The notes beneath the pieces were generated by a model, which was given only the letters and a program-made list of their open reading frames with translations, had not been told where the DNA came from and searched no databases. Shown piece after piece: positions 32,336 through 41,770 of a stretch of 64,000 nt of DNA (within the stretch, counting starts at the first letter, position 1; the number at the start of each line of letters is the position of its first letter). A program made the translations under genes and the position numbers. The DNA is taken from assembly GCA_947460235.1 (NCBI GenBank), contig CANHGK010000001.1, positions 62,001-126,000 of the forward strand, in the 5' to 3' direction. Origin of the DNA: Paenibacillaceae bacterium (lineage in GTDB: Bacteria > Bacillota > Bacilli > Paenibacillales > CANHGK01).

Positions 32336-34743
32336 TGTTTCGTCACCGTTCGATTCATCACGAGATATCTACCCGCAGTAAATGTGTAATTTTTCCCATT
32401 GTTGTTATCCCACGATCTGCGGGATGCATTATAAAATGCACTTTCAGCGACAATCGCTTTGTTTCCGCTCAACATAAATGAAATAAATCTGCATGTTGGA
32501 GGTTGTTGCTGATCGGTGTACATCAACGCACCAGGCGCATAGGTCCATCCACCGAAATTCATTCGATAATGCATATATATTTGCTCACCGGGCTGGGCAT
32601 CACAATAAGCAATCGATACGGTTTGATTGGTTGGCGTGTCATACCCAGGAACGCCAGGTTTTAGTGCACCGCCAAACATTGTCCAAGTCCCCTCGGTGAT
32701 TCGGTAGTTTTTACCGCCATTATTATCCCACTCACCATTGTCATTAAAAAATGCAGCTTCTTCGACGGACTGACCGTCCTGAAGCGGAATCACTAACGAT
32801 ACATAATGCGTCACCGGATCCATATCCGTCATCTTGACCCCTGGCGCAGCCGTCCAAGATTTTCCGGTCAAACGATAATGAATATAAATCACCGGATTCA
32901 TACTCGATTGATATGCCGGATAATAAATCGTAACTTGTCGTTTCCCTGGTTTTCCAGCAACCCATGTCGTTCCGTTGTAATAATAACTTCCCGCGTGCAG
33001 CAGTCCGCCAGGAATCGGCATCAATTTCTCCGAAGTATAATAGGAATAAGAAGAAACCAAATAAATTTCCTTGATATCAGCATCAAACACTGGATCGAAG
33101 TTCACCATTGCAAAACCAGGCACATCCGAATCTTCCACCTTCGGATATCTCGTAAATTGATACGGATAATTATATCCTCGTTCAAGAGGAATTCTTAAAT
33201 AATGATCTTTCATAATATTTTGCGGTACATAAAGTGTATACTGTCCCGGCCGGGTCGTAATGGATGCGGGGATTGACCACGCGGACACTTGTCCAGATTC
33301 ATCCACTGCACGGACTCGATAATAGTGAGTTTCCCCGATTTTCATCGGATTCGTATCTTCAAAAGACAAACTTGATGTACTATAGCTTACGCTACTATCG
33401 CGCTCAATTTGATAGAAGGAGACCCCCGTATTATCACTAGATGCCGTCCACGCCAATGAGATTTGCGGACTATATACGGATCTCGTATCAATCGATTTGA
33501 TGTACGGTACCGTCGGCGGTTGTGTATCTTTTAATCGATAAGTCACACTACCAATATACGAAGAGACATGCGACGCTTCGATCCTTACAATTAATTGTTC
33601 ATCCGCCGAAAACGCAGGAATGTCCAAGATCGATGCCAATTTCCGTGTACTAGGATTATAATTATCCGCTAATTTGACGCCAAACGGAGAATATAGCATC
33701 ATCCGCGGAGTTTTTAGTAGATTACTGTTGGAATGCCAAATGAACTCAGACGGACTCCCATTCCCCGAAATCAGCCATCTGCTTAATCCTGATGGAAGTG
33801 GAAAATTTTGAACAGACGAAAGATTACCATATGTTTGCACAAAATAATCCGCACTTGGTTCGCTTTGATCACCCGCGCGGTTCAATGCAATGACACGGAC
33901 GTAAGCTCTCGTCAACGGTTTCAAATCACCAATGATCGTCTCTGTAGTCGTCGAGAGCCCGGCATCGATCCAATAGCCATCTTTATCGGTCATCTGAACC
34001 AAAAACGCCTTTGCAACACCTTGCGGATTCGGATCATCCCAGCGGATGCGCAATTTCGTGTCCGTAGCAGCGACCAACTTAAATCCTTGAATTCGCTGCG
34101 GAACAACGACCCCCGATTCAAAACGAACGTTAACTGACATCGCTTGCTCTTTTTGATCAGCAAGCAACACCACATACGTCATTCCTTTTAACGTTTTAAA
34201 ATGTTCGATACAAACCCCGGCAGATCCCGGGTGACACTGCTGATTGTATGCTACCAAGTGACCATTCGCATCGCTAATACCAAGAAACAATGATCCGAGT
34301 ATTTCATCAGGTTTCGCATAAAAATTCACAAATGCGCCTGTCCCCTCGATTGCCCACGCTGCAGTAGCAACACCGCTAATCTTTTGCGTCGATCCTGCCA
34401 AAATGGTGGGATAATCTTCCAAAATAGTCGATCCTGGCTTAGATAATGCCGTTAATTGGTTGTGTACCCATGTTGAAAGTCGGTCATAATTAAAGCTGCT
34501 ACTCAAAGCCTTTATATTAGATTGCAATTGTGGTTTTAAAGATTGAATGGAAGGAACTGCGGATATCGTTGTAGTTGAGGGATTCTTGTTGTTGCTCGTC
34601 TGGAGTCCGAACGCAGTTAACGCAAATACGAAGAAAAGTAACAACGGCAAATAAAAGTTCAATCGTTTGCGTAATTTCAAATGCTCTTGCACTCGTTTGC
34701 GCAAATTGACATGGTTTCGTGAACTACGAGGTTCAAATGGCAT
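32332..34743 (-). CDS. Membrane-anchored FnIII + CBM25 starch-binding surface protein 1
   Basis: 803 residues. Basic N-terminus (KLRKRVQEHLKLRKR pattern), one membrane helix at about 28-48, two FnIII domains (about 215-300 and 395-490) and two CBM25-like domains (about 600-690 and 705-795: VIYIHYRLTGKSWTAAPG, AAFFNDNGEWDNNGGKNY; QIYMHYRMNFGGWTYAPG, SWDNNNGKNYTF). The architecture equals that of the next gene, to which it is translationally coupled. Both seem to arise by tandem duplication. They could hold starch granules or glycogen at the cell surface for amylases encoded elsewhere. Confidence 0.8.
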   Translation of the reverse strand: MPFEPRSSRNHVNLRKRVQEHLKLRKRLNFYLPLLLFFVFALTAFGLQTSNNKNPSTTTISAVPSIQSLKPQLQSNIKALSSSFNYDRLSTWVHNQLTALSKPGSTILEDYPTILAGSTQKISGVATAAWAIEGTGAFVNFYAKPDEILGSLFLGISDANGHLVAYNQQCHPGSAGVCIEHFKTLKGMTYVVLLADQKEQAMSVNVRFESGVVVPQRIQGFKLVAATDTKLRIRWDDPNPQGVAKAFLVQMTDKDGYWIDAGLSTTTETIIGDLKPLTRAYVRVIALNRAGDQSEPSADYFVQTYGNLSSVQNFPLPSGLSRWLISGNGSPSEFIWHSNSNLLKTPRMMLYSPFGVKLADNYNPSTRKLASILDIPAFSADEQLIVRIEASHVSSYIGSVTYRLKDTQPPTVPYIKSIDTRSVYSPQISLAWTASSDNTGVSFYQIERDSSVSYSTSSLSFEDTNPMKIGETHYYRVRAVDESGQVSAWSIPASITTRPGQYTLYVPQNIMKDHYLRIPLERGYNYPYQFTRYPKVEDSDVPGFAMVNFDPVFDADIKEIYLVSSYSYYTSEKLMPIPGGLLHAGSYYYNGTTWVAGKPGKRQVTIYYPAYQSSMNPVIYIHYRLTGKSWTAAPGVKMTDMDPVTHYVSLVIPLQDGQSVEEAAFFNDNGEWDNNGGKNYRITEGTWTMFGGALKPGVPGYDTPTNQTVSIAYCDAQPGEQIYMHYRMNFGGWTYAPGALMYTDQQQPPTCRFISFMLSGNKAIVAESAFYNASRRSWDNNNGKNYTFTAGRYLVMNRTVTKQ

Positions 34744-35299
34744 CTTATGATCTCCCTTAGAGAAGGTTGTAAAATGATTTTACGTAAATTATTCCAATTA
34801 GTCAATCGTTTTTACAAATGAAAAACGTAGGTTTGGATAGGATAAAATCAATGGACCTCACCTCACCTCTTCATATACTTTTACGTTTTAGTGGAAAAAT
34901 TGAAAGTGAGAATCCAAAACAATTACTAATAATGAAAATAAGCCACAAAAAATCGTGGCTTACTCAACAGACTGACTACCCTAGTGGGGATAGTTTGAAG
35001 GAATCAGAAATTTAAGATTTTGTTTAATCCATTTGCATATATGTCTTCAAAACCTTGATGAATTCTCTTACATGTTCGATTTAGCCTTTTACTTACTCCT
35101 TTTCAAACAATACTTCCACAATATAATCCGCATCTGTATGATGGTCCATTAAACGGTTATAAAATTTAACGAAATGAATAGGCATTAATCTGACATGCTA
35201 CTGCTTATTTCTAAATAAGGCACGAACATACAATTTTTAATATCAAATCGTTGTTCTAACATAGTGCAATCTGCGGTGAAAGAGGATTTTTGAAAAATA
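34744..35299. other. Gap with hairpin and a probable coding relic
   Basis: The left end holds the promoter of the FnIII-CBM25 operon. TAAGCCAC (near 34940) and GTGGCTTA form a small hairpin. On the minus strand between about 35290 and 35095 two frames read MLEQRFDIKNCMFVPYLEIS and then RLMPIHFVKFYNRLMDHHTD to a stop; the text looks protein-like and is broken by one frameshift. I do not recognise the family. Confidence 0.35.
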
Positions 35300-35944
35300 T
35301 TACCCCATAATTTGATGCATTTTTACTTGCAACTCATTCAACAACGCTAGCTTAACAGGTTTACGCTCTTGCCATAGGTCCGGGAGGTGCCTGATTCCCG
35401 GCTCATTAAGGATCACGCTCCAACCCGATCGGATTGCACTCATTCCAAAACTTACTGCGAGATTGCTCCATTTCCCCATCTCAGCAACAATATCATCTGT
35501 AATTTGAAAAAACGTTTCAGCCTGTTCATAGTAGATTATCGATTTATGTTGATCGTTCAAACTCCATAAATCCCCACACATCTCATATGCTAGCGCAATT
35601 AAAACTGGCGGCAGGACTGTTTCTTTTTGTCTTAGTTTCAAGAGATGAAATGCTTCCGTTTGCTGAATCAAACCCTTTGCGTAGGCTTCCATTCCACTTA
35701 CCACATAACATGATGCTGCTTCGAATAACTGCCCAACATGCATGAATTGTTGCATTAACCCTAGTGAGTCGTCCTCCAGATGCATCTGATTCAAATTACG
35801 CTCAGAAACGACGTACCATTCCTGTAACATCGCAAATTCCAAATACTTGCCTTGGGAAAATGTATCTGCGATATGCCGATGAATGTCGTTTGAGTGCGTA
35901 ATTTGCTTTTGCAATTTTGATATGATTTTCAATCCATTTTCCAT
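35300..35944 (-). CDS. Cytosolic all-helical protein, orphan paralogue 1 (immunity-like)
   Basis: 214 residues, no signal peptide. GAGG before ATG 35944, within a stretch TTGAAATGAGG that is also found before the next paralogue. Shared blocks: LEFAMLQEWYVVSERNLNQM, GQLFEAASCYVVSGMEAYA, LIQQTEAFHLLK, ALAYEMCGDLWSL, ending in LPDLWQERKPVKLALLNELQ. The helix-repeat pattern is TPR-like. The proteins at 39265 and 41869 have the same layout and sit beside secreted HxHxR proteins; this one has no such partner. It may be an orphan immunity gene or a general scaffold. Function unknown. Confidence 0.7.
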   Translation of the reverse strand: MENGLKIISKLQKQITHSNDIHRHIADTFSQGKYLEFAMLQEWYVVSERNLNQMHLEDDSLGLMQQFMHVGQLFEAASCYVVSGMEAYAKGLIQQTEAFHLLKLRQKETVLPPVLIALAYEMCGDLWSLNDQHKSIIYYEQAETFFQITDDIVAEMGKWSNLAVSFGMSAIRSGWSVILNEPGIRHLPDLWQERKPVKLALLNELQVKMHQIMG

Positions 35945-36119
35945 TGAAGTGTCCTCATTTCAACGTTAAAAGCGAATAATTGGTCCATTTAGAAAAGCAA
36001 TTACCAAAATTTTAAAGTAAAACTACTTTGTTAGAAATAATACTTTGACTGCGATGCCAAATGTTGGGTTTGAGATTCATTTGGATAAAAATTGGGACTG
36101 CTGAAAATCATAATTTTTT

Positions 36120-36767
36120 TTATAAACTTGAACTTATTTTCGATGATATCTCATCCAGAAGTCCCAATTTTACATGTTTTCTTTCTCCCCATAATTGAGG
36201 TAAAAACCTATTACCGCGCTCATCCAGTAACACAGCCCAACTTGATTGAACTGAACCAACAGCGCTCATCACCGCAAGATTAGACCATTTACCCCATTCT
36301 GTATTCTCATCATTTGTTATTGAAAACCATTCCTCCGCTATGGAATAGTAGTGACGCGATTTTTCCGGATCAAATAAGCTCCAAATATCGCCACATAACT
36401 CAAATGTTAATGCTTTTATAACCGGTACTAACTCGTGTTCATGATGCTTAAATTTAATGAGTTGGAAAACTTCTGTTTGTATAATTAACAATTGAGCATA
36501 TTCAACTCTTCCAGACTTCCAATAATGCGTGGAAGCTTCAAAAAGTTGTGCGGTATGAATCAATACTTGTAAATATCCTAACGGGTTTTCAATGGAATGC
36601 ATTTCATTCAAGTTACGTTCACTAATCACAATCCATTCCTGCAAGGTCGCAAATTCGAGAGATTTTGAATTTTCCTGAAGATCACATCGGATTTGTCTAA
36701 GTGAAGAGGAATGAGTGATTTTTGTTTTAAAAAATTGAATTGGATTGCTATTTAATGATTTCGTCAT
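36120..36767 (-). CDS. Cytosolic all-helical protein, orphan paralogue 2 (immunity-like)
   Basis: 215 residues, about 45 percent identical by eye to the protein at 35300 (LEFATLQEWIVISERNLNEM, AQLFEASTHYWKSGRVEYA, LTFELCGDIWSL, LPQLWGERKHVKLGLLDE). GAGG lies seven bases before ATG 36767. Each of the two genes seems to have its own promoter, since about 175 bases separate them. The end of the gene lies within an inverted repeat: AATTGGGACT near 36088 and AGTCCCAATT near 36160. Confidence 0.7.
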   Translation of the reverse strand: MTKSLNSNPIQFFKTKITHSSSLRQIRCDLQENSKSLEFATLQEWIVISERNLNEMHSIENPLGYLQVLIHTAQLFEASTHYWKSGRVEYAQLLIIQTEVFQLIKFKHHEHELVPVIKALTFELCGDIWSLFDPEKSRHYYSIAEEWFSITNDENTEWGKWSNLAVMSAVGSVQSSWAVLLDERGNRFLPQLWGERKHVKLGLLDEISSKISSSL

Positions 36768-37049
36768 GAGAATACCTCATTTCAATGATAAGTCATTGTC
36801 TAATTTGATATTTTGCCTGCCAATCCTTAATCAAAATAAATTGGACACCAGTCAAAAGGCCTAAATTTTTGCGATATGTCAGTTAACACAATTCTCGGGC
36901 TGAGTTTGAAAATTTGTTAGATAAAAATATCCGAAGTAAGCGCTAGAATCCGCTCACTTCGGACAAGAAATTTGATAGGTTGCCAATATGAAGAAACTCA
37001 TTAAACACTGTCATTTTAACAAGTTTACTTTTTTATTTTAAATTCGGCA
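36768..37049. other. Intergenic stretch, nothing recognised
   Basis: It should hold the promoter of the helical gene at 36120 next to its start. I see no frame or repeat to report in the rest. Confidence 0.4.
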
Positions 37050-37888
37050 GCGTCAATAATTATGTGCAAATGAAAATAGGCTTCTCTTGTAGAGGAAAGC
37101 ATTAATTCTTAATGGTGAACATCTTTTGTAGTTCTGCACGTGCTTGATCAAAACAAATATGACACCGTGTACACAGCATGTCTGTAATATCGTTTTTGCA
37201 TATATTTGTTCAATTGCAGATGCAATACCGGTTAATCCGTCCGAAATAAATAGCAACACTTCTTCTGTGCCGCGTGCACGTACATCTTGCAATAATTTGT
37301 TCCAAACGAATGCGGATTCAGTTGGCGCAATTGTATACGTTAGCACTTCTTTTGACCCGTCTTTACGGATGCCAACAGCTATATATACGGCTTCTTTAGA
37401 GACGGTGTCTAACAGCAATGAAAGTTGCATCGATTTATACGCAAACGTAGCGCTTCTCCAGCGTCCGTTTTGCGAATGCATCAATGTGCTGGGTCATCAC
37501 CTTTGTCATGTTAGAGACCGTTTGCGGCGTGTAATGATGTCTGTACATTTTCTCAATTAGATCAGAAATCTACGTCATGGTGACGCCCTTTTGGAACATG
37601 TGAATCACTAAGGATTCTAAGGTATCGTTCGAACGCATGTAAGGCGCTACTGTCTGTTGTTTGAACTCATCGTTGCGATTGCGCGGGAGTAACCGCCATT
37701 ACGTGAGTTTTCGGAATTCACGCCAATTCGATCATACTTTTCATAGTCAAGAAATGCGGTTAATTCCGTTTCTAATAAATGATTCATGGGAAGACCTCTT
37801 TCTGTGAATGCTTTGTGGTAACTTCATTCTACAAGAAAAGGTCTTCCTCTTTGTTGTCAACTATTTACACAAGATATTTTACGCTCTC
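37050..37888 (-). mobile_element. Degraded IS256-family element
   Basis: Minus-strand transposase text starts MNHLLETELTAFLDYEKYDR at about 37785, then SENSRNGGYSRAI, PYMRSNDTLESLVIHMFQKG, an internal stop, and the longest open piece at 37484-37053 with AVYIAVGIRKDGSKEV and LFISDGLTGIASAIEQIYAK. It ends soon after CCVHGV, so the last third with the catalytic Glu is missing. Ends are recognisable: GAGAGCGTAAAATATCTTG (reverse complement of 37870-37888) and a weaker partner GCGTCAATAATTATGTG at 37050. It has frameshifts and is not functional. Confidence 0.82.
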
Positions 37889-38081
37889 AAATAGTTATAT
37901 GCACTCACAATGTGAGTTTGTATTGTCACAATTACTAAAATCATCTTTTGACGCACACCATTCGACACCATCACAATTATATGTTACATTATTCCAACAA
38001 ACGATTGCGCAAATTGTGGATGGTTTTTTTGTATTATATTTTACCAAACTAACTTGAAATTGAAGGAGCTTTTGTTACACG
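37889..38081 (+). other. Upstream region of secreted HxHxR gene 1, possible coding relic
   Basis: A plus-strand frame beyond the IS end reads SYMHSQCEFVLSQLLKSSFD and QLYVTLFQQTIAQIVDGFF to a stop at 38057. It may be the tail of a gene cut by the IS256-like element. The promoter of the gene at 38082 must also lie here. AAGGAG is 13 bases before ATG 38082. Confidence 0.3.
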
Positions 38082-39245
38082 ATGAATAGAATATTTTTAT
38101 TTCGAAGTTTTAGCATGTTACTAATCTTCAGTATTTTCATTGCCACATTGAATTTGCAAGTATTTGCAGAAACAGTAAACTCATCGATAAATTTATCGAT
38201 TGAAGCGCAATCCGCCCTGCAATCGATGAAAATTGAATTGGGCAAACTAAGCAAAATGTCTTCTATTGATCAAAAGAAATATGCAGAATCTTCTCTTAGA
38301 AAGTCATATAATAATTTGTCTGTTTCCTCAAAACAAAAATTAATTAGTTTAATTGAGCAAGAACCTAGCAAACTCCTCGCTTCCGTGCAAAAACAATACA
38401 TTGATCCTAACTATAAAATCCCAACACAAAATTCCAATGTTGTTCGTCTTGCAGGATTGTTCGCTTGTGATACACTTTGCCAATTAAATAATTCATTACT
38501 TTCTTTACAAATTCCATTATTAGCACGATATTCATTGTTAACAATTGGTGCATCAATAGAAGCAAGTCTTACGATCCCTGCCTCACAATTGATTGCTGCA
38601 GTTGTCGCATTGGGTGCAGTAGCAGTCGTCGCATACTATTGGAGTGATCTTTCTCCACAATTCAATAAAATTATTGATCTATTTAAGCAGACATTTTTGC
38701 AAATCGTAAATTCCGTCGTTGCACTATTTAATATTTTGTATAGTTCTATTGAAGCAGGCCAAGCTGAAAGCATCGCACAAAATGCAACACTTGATAAATG
38801 TGTTGCTAAGCACATGAATAAACAAGTTACCGATAAAATTCGGAAGGGCAGTGCTAGAGAAATCTATTTCGGTCCATCCACAGGTACTGTAATACTTGTT
38901 TATGATGTCCCTGGTGGTACTAAAGGTAATTTCAATTTAGATTTAGGCAAAAACCCTAATTGCCTCGACAATTTCACATATCAGAAGCAGAACGAAACTT
39001 TACCAGAAGGATATGTTTTGATTATTTGTTTGAATTTAAATCGCGGCGTTATTTTTCATTCTCATATGAGACATAAGCGTTTTGCAGAAATAGATATTAG
39101 AAAAAATAGATACGATTCAGGTTCAAAGGCAACAATAAGATTGAAACCCCTCCCAGTAACATACGAGGAAAAATACGCTAATAAACCAAGTATGCTTGAA
39201 GAACTAGAATTTAATAAACTTATAAATGACATGTTACTAAAATAA
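38082..39245 (+). CDS. Secreted membrane-segment protein with C-terminal HxHxR motif, copy 1 (effector-like)
   Basis: 387 residues. Signal peptide 1-29 (ends VFAE). A helical region (30-115) with KKYAESSLRKSYNNLS and YIDPNYK is followed by a hydrophobic stretch at about 145-187 (PLLARYSLLTIGASIEASLT, then IAAVVALGAVAVVAYYW) and a C-terminal domain of about 130 residues. That domain ends with FHSHMRHKRF (His326, His328, Arg330) and IRLKPLPVTYEEKY. The paralogue at 42549 keeps the hydrophobic stretch, HxHxR and PLPVxYxE. A cytosolic helical gene follows 19 bases later. I recognise no family. The layout suits a secreted effector whose hydrophobic part enters or crosses a membrane; that is inference. 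Confidence 0.75.
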   Translation: MNRIFLFRSFSMLLIFSIFIATLNLQVFAETVNSSINLSIEAQSALQSMKIELGKLSKMSSIDQKKYAESSLRKSYNNLSVSSKQKLISLIEQEPSKLLASVQKQYIDPNYKIPTQNSNVVRLAGLFACDTLCQLNNSLLSLQIPLLARYSLLTIGASIEASLTIPASQLIAAVVALGAVAVVAYYWSDLSPQFNKIIDLFKQTFLQIVNSVVALFNILYSSIEAGQAESIAQNATLDKCVAKHMNKQVTDKIRKGSAREIYFGPSTGTVILVYDVPGGTKGNFNLDLGKNPNCLDNFTYQKQNETLPEGYVLIICLNLNRGVIFHSHMRHKRFAEIDIRKNRYDSGSKATIRLKPLPVTYEEKYANKPSMLEELEFNKLINDMLLK

Positions 39246-39264
39246 TAATCTGGAGGTCTTTCAA

Positions 39265-39948
39265 TTGTTTAGACGAGAACTTTTCGAATTATTTGATGAA
39301 GGAACGAAACAGACCAAAGATCATGTATCGAATTGGAATGATGCGTTAGATTACGACCTTCATGCAATACCGGATCATTTGATTCTTGAACGGATGATGA
39401 GTTGGGCAACGCAGAATAAATTCGATCGTATTGCGAAGGTACTTGAAATAAAGGCTGTCATCTACCGAAACGCCTATTTTCATTCCGATGATTGTGACGT
39501 GAATGTCATTGCGCAGTCGTCCGTAGATTTGTTCTCGGCTTGTCTGTTTTATATTAAAATTGGCCAAAAGCAATATGCCATGCAAATGATGAAAAGCCAC
39601 ATGTTATTAGCTGAAGCAGAATTCTTGCGCACACAAGCACTGACTAACCGCGCAGAATGGACTCAAATCTTATGGAATGAGTACAAATCGTTATTCCATG
39701 CCATTGAATCACCTGAAACAGGTATTGAATTATTAGATCAATGTCAGCAACAAACAACGCTTTATGATGCGCATGAGATCACTGAGTCCACCAATATCGT
39801 TTGGGAATATTATCACAGAATGATTAGCTTTACCGTGTACCATCTGACCCAACATTGGGAATCCTTGCATGCAACATACGAAGAAAGATTACCCTTAAAA
39901 GTCGCCCTGCTTCGTTTCATTCATAAACAGATTGTAGAACGATTGTGA
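39265..39948 (+). CDS. Cytosolic all-helical protein paired with secreted HxHxR copy 1 (immunity-like)
   Basis: 227 residues from TTG 39265, eight bases after GGAGG. No signal peptide. Helical repeats with FDRIAKVLEIKAVIYRNAYF, AQSSVDLFSACLFYIKIGQK and the end EERLPLKVALLRFIHKQIVE, which matches KPVKLALLNELQ of the protein at 35300. It is co-transcribed with the secreted protein. A cytosolic partner next to a secreted membrane-active protein would fit an immunity or chaperone role; no direct evidence. It is the most divergent member in its middle part. Confidence 0.72.
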   Translation: MFRRELFELFDEGTKQTKDHVSNWNDALDYDLHAIPDHLILERMMSWATQNKFDRIAKVLEIKAVIYRNAYFHSDDCDVNVIAQSSVDLFSACLFYIKIGQKQYAMQMMKSHMLLAEAEFLRTQALTNRAEWTQILWNEYKSLFHAIESPETGIELLDQCQQQTTLYDAHEITESTNIVWEYYHRMISFTVYHLTQHWESLHATYEERLPLKVALLRFIHKQIVERL

Positions 39949-40010
39949 GAATCAGTTTTAACAAATTGGTTCTCTTTAGTTCTCAACTCACGCACCAGTT
40001 CCAGCCCCAC

Positions 40011-40406
40011 CTACTCCCCCACCACATCAATTCGCTCGACAGTCGGCACATCTGCCGGAGCCCACTCCAGCTCATATAGCTTACCCCGCTGCATCCAGCG
40101 AACTTCGTCGTGATCCTTTAACACCATCTCACCGTTTACGATCTTGGCAATAAAGGTGATTAAATGCACCTTCACATGTTCGTACTGGTGCACGACATCC
40201 TCCACGAGCTCACCGACTGCGATTCCCACGCCCAATTCTTCCAAAATCTCTCGTTTGAGCGCCGCTTGATGTGATTCTCCACGTTCGATTTTACCGCCGG
40301 GAAATTCCCATAATCCGCCCATCGACAAATGCGCTGCTCTTTTCGCACACAAAAACTGACCTTGTTCGTTTTCAATTACTGCTCCGACCACATGCACTAT
40401 TTTCAT
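40011..40406 (-). CDS. Nudix hydrolase (MutT/8-oxo-dGTP diphosphatase-like)
   Basis: 131 residues, the usual length. Nudix box GGKIERGESHQAALKREILE then ELG. The N-terminus IVHVVGAVIENEQGQFLCAK and WEFPGGK are as in MutT and CTP pyrophosphohydrolase-like enzymes. GGGAG lies nine bases before ATG 40406. It follows two secreted small proteins of the FKKYK family on the same strand. A truncated copy lies at 21082 in a similar setting, so the lipoprotein-Nudix pair was probably duplicated as a block. The substrate is likely an oxidised or modified nucleotide. Confidence 0.88.
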   Translation of the reverse strand: MKIVHVVGAVIENEQGQFLCAKRAAHLSMGGLWEFPGGKIERGESHQAALKREILEELGVGIAVGELVEDVVHQYEHVKVHLITFIAKIVNGEMVLKDHDEVRWMQRGKLYELEWAPADVPTVERIDVVGE

Positions 40407-40410
40407 TTGA

Positions 40411-40995
40411 CTAGGCTCCCAAATACTTCTGAATAAAATCTTTTATATGATTCGTACCGTCTTGTGTCATCTCATACTTATTACATACGCCGGCCTCATC
40501 ACAACTTGAAAATATCCCACGTTTCCCATCAGGAATCGACAAAAGATACTCTGTTCCTTTGGTAAATAACATTCGTTGCATCAGCACATATTCATACTTC
40601 GTTTGATCATTTTTTATCGACGCTTCAAATTCCACAGCGCCTTCCGTCATTGCATTTAGTGCTTTTTGAAATTCTGAAAATTGCTTAGGATTGATCGGTT
40701 TTAGCGCTGCGAGCACCTGATCATGCGCCTGCATGGTCGATGATTTTAATACATCTGCATCGACTTGTGCAGGTAATTTTCCCACACGTGCCACGATCAT
40801 TTCACGACCTTCCGTACGTGTCATATAAAATGGCCGGTCCGGCGCGGGTGCTGGTAATTGGACGACGTTTGTCGCTGCAGGTAATTCTTGCAGTTTCATG
40901 TCAAAGTGTTCGTTGCATCCCGACAAAACGATCAAACTCCCGACAAGCACCATGCATTTCTGTACCCATTTTCTTTTATTCCACCGTCCCAACAT
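40411..40995 (-). CDS. Small lipoprotein, FKKYK-family member
   Basis: 194 residues, lipobox VLSGC (about 23-27) after a long basic N-terminus. ATG 40995 follows the upstream stop TGA directly. Recognisable family parts are MTRTEGREMIVARVGKLPAQ, FSEFQKALNAM and the end CNKYEMTQDGTNHIKDFIQK. The broken gene at 27246 is its closest relative in the window. It lies between a secreted relative and the Nudix gene in one operon. Function unknown. Confidence 0.72.
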   Translation of the reverse strand: MLGRWNKRKWVQKCMVLVGSLIVLSGCNEHFDMKLQELPAATNVVQLPAPAPDRPFYMTRTEGREMIVARVGKLPAQVDADVLKSSTMQAHDQVLAALKPINPKQFSEFQKALNAMTEGAVEFEASIKNDQTKYEYVLMQRMLFTKGTEYLLSIPDGKRGIFSSCDEAGVCNKYEMTQDGTNHIKDFIQKYLGA

Positions 40996-41589
40996 TCAAT
41001 CCACCAACCCTTGAAAAAAATCACGTATTGCCTTCGTTTGTGCTGCTCTCATTTGGTATCGAACCGAACAACTCGGCGTCAATTCTACCGTCATAATCCC
41101 TTCATTTCTGCGATTTAACAAAAATCGGTATTCACGTTTGCGATGATAACCATCCCGATACGTCATAAAGTAATCACTTACATAGAAATCTGTATCAAAC
41201 GAAATTTGAATCCGTCCCGTTTCGTCAAAACGATTTTGTTCCGTCATGCCAAGCGGATGCATCGTTACATCATCTAATAACATTTGAAACGTTTCAAAAT
41301 AATCGCCGTTTGCATCTCGAAGTGGCAAATATGGATTGCCTACTCCTGTTGCCATCGATGAATACGGACTTGTTAGTTCATAATAATCAGGCAAAAGCAC
41401 GCCTGCGCGTGATAATTTATATTCCTGACCGAATTTCCGACTTATAAAAAACGGAACTTTTTTCGGAGTTTCTACTCGCTCGGAATTGCCTACTAGTCCA
41501 ACAGATGGTTCTTCCATACCATCCACCATTGGCGCTACACTCATACACAAACTTCCGCATGCCACCAACAACCACATCGTCTTTTTCAT
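40996..41589 (-). CDS. Small secreted protein, distant FKKYK-family member
   Basis: 197 residues from ATG 41589, eight bases after AAGGCGG. Signal peptide at 1-24; the cysteine at about 15 is not in a lipobox, so it is probably released. The end SCSVRYQMRAAQTKAIRDFF has the family shape (x-Y-x-M-x...L/I-x-x-F). In the middle is PDYYELTSPYSSMATGVGNP. First gene of a three-gene operon with the lipoprotein and the Nudix enzyme. Confidence 0.65.
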   Translation of the reverse strand: MKKTMWLLVACGSLCMSVAPMVDGMEEPSVGLVGNSERVETPKKVPFFISRKFGQEYKLSRAGVLLPDYYELTSPYSSMATGVGNPYLPLRDANGDYFETFQMLLDDVTMHPLGMTEQNRFDETGRIQISFDTDFYVSDYFMTYRDGYHRKREYRFLLNRRNEGIMTVELTPSCSVRYQMRAAQTKAIRDFFQGLVD

Positions 41590-41717
41590 CAATCAATCCG
41601 CCTTCATCTCTCAATTCACCCTCTCATCTTCCTTTTCTTACCTTAAATTTTTATGAAGAACGCATAAGGTCCACTTAAATTTTTCTGATACTTTGAAGAC
41701 AACCCAAACAAACATCA

Positions 41718-41758
41718 AAACCCCCATCCACTGAATGTTTATCAGGTAATGAGGGTTG
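41718..41758 (-). terminator. Terminator of the HxHxR copy 2 operon
   Basis: On the minus strand AACCCTCATTACCTGA pairs with TCAGTGGATGGGGGTT, followed by a T-rich stretch. Confidence 0.7.
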
Positions 41759-41770
41759 CAAACTTTTTGA

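Noticed and set aside
34818-35015. 65-codon plus-strand frame
   Set aside because: No ribosome site and no protein-like motif; lies over a hairpin and the promoter of the opposite operon.
38082-39245. SdpC-like antimicrobial peptide precursor
   Set aside because: A helical pro-region, two nearby cysteines and a hydrophobic stretch recall SdpC, but the protein is nearly twice as long, has a further C-terminal domain, and copy 2 lacks the cysteine pair. No SdpAB-like genes are nearby.
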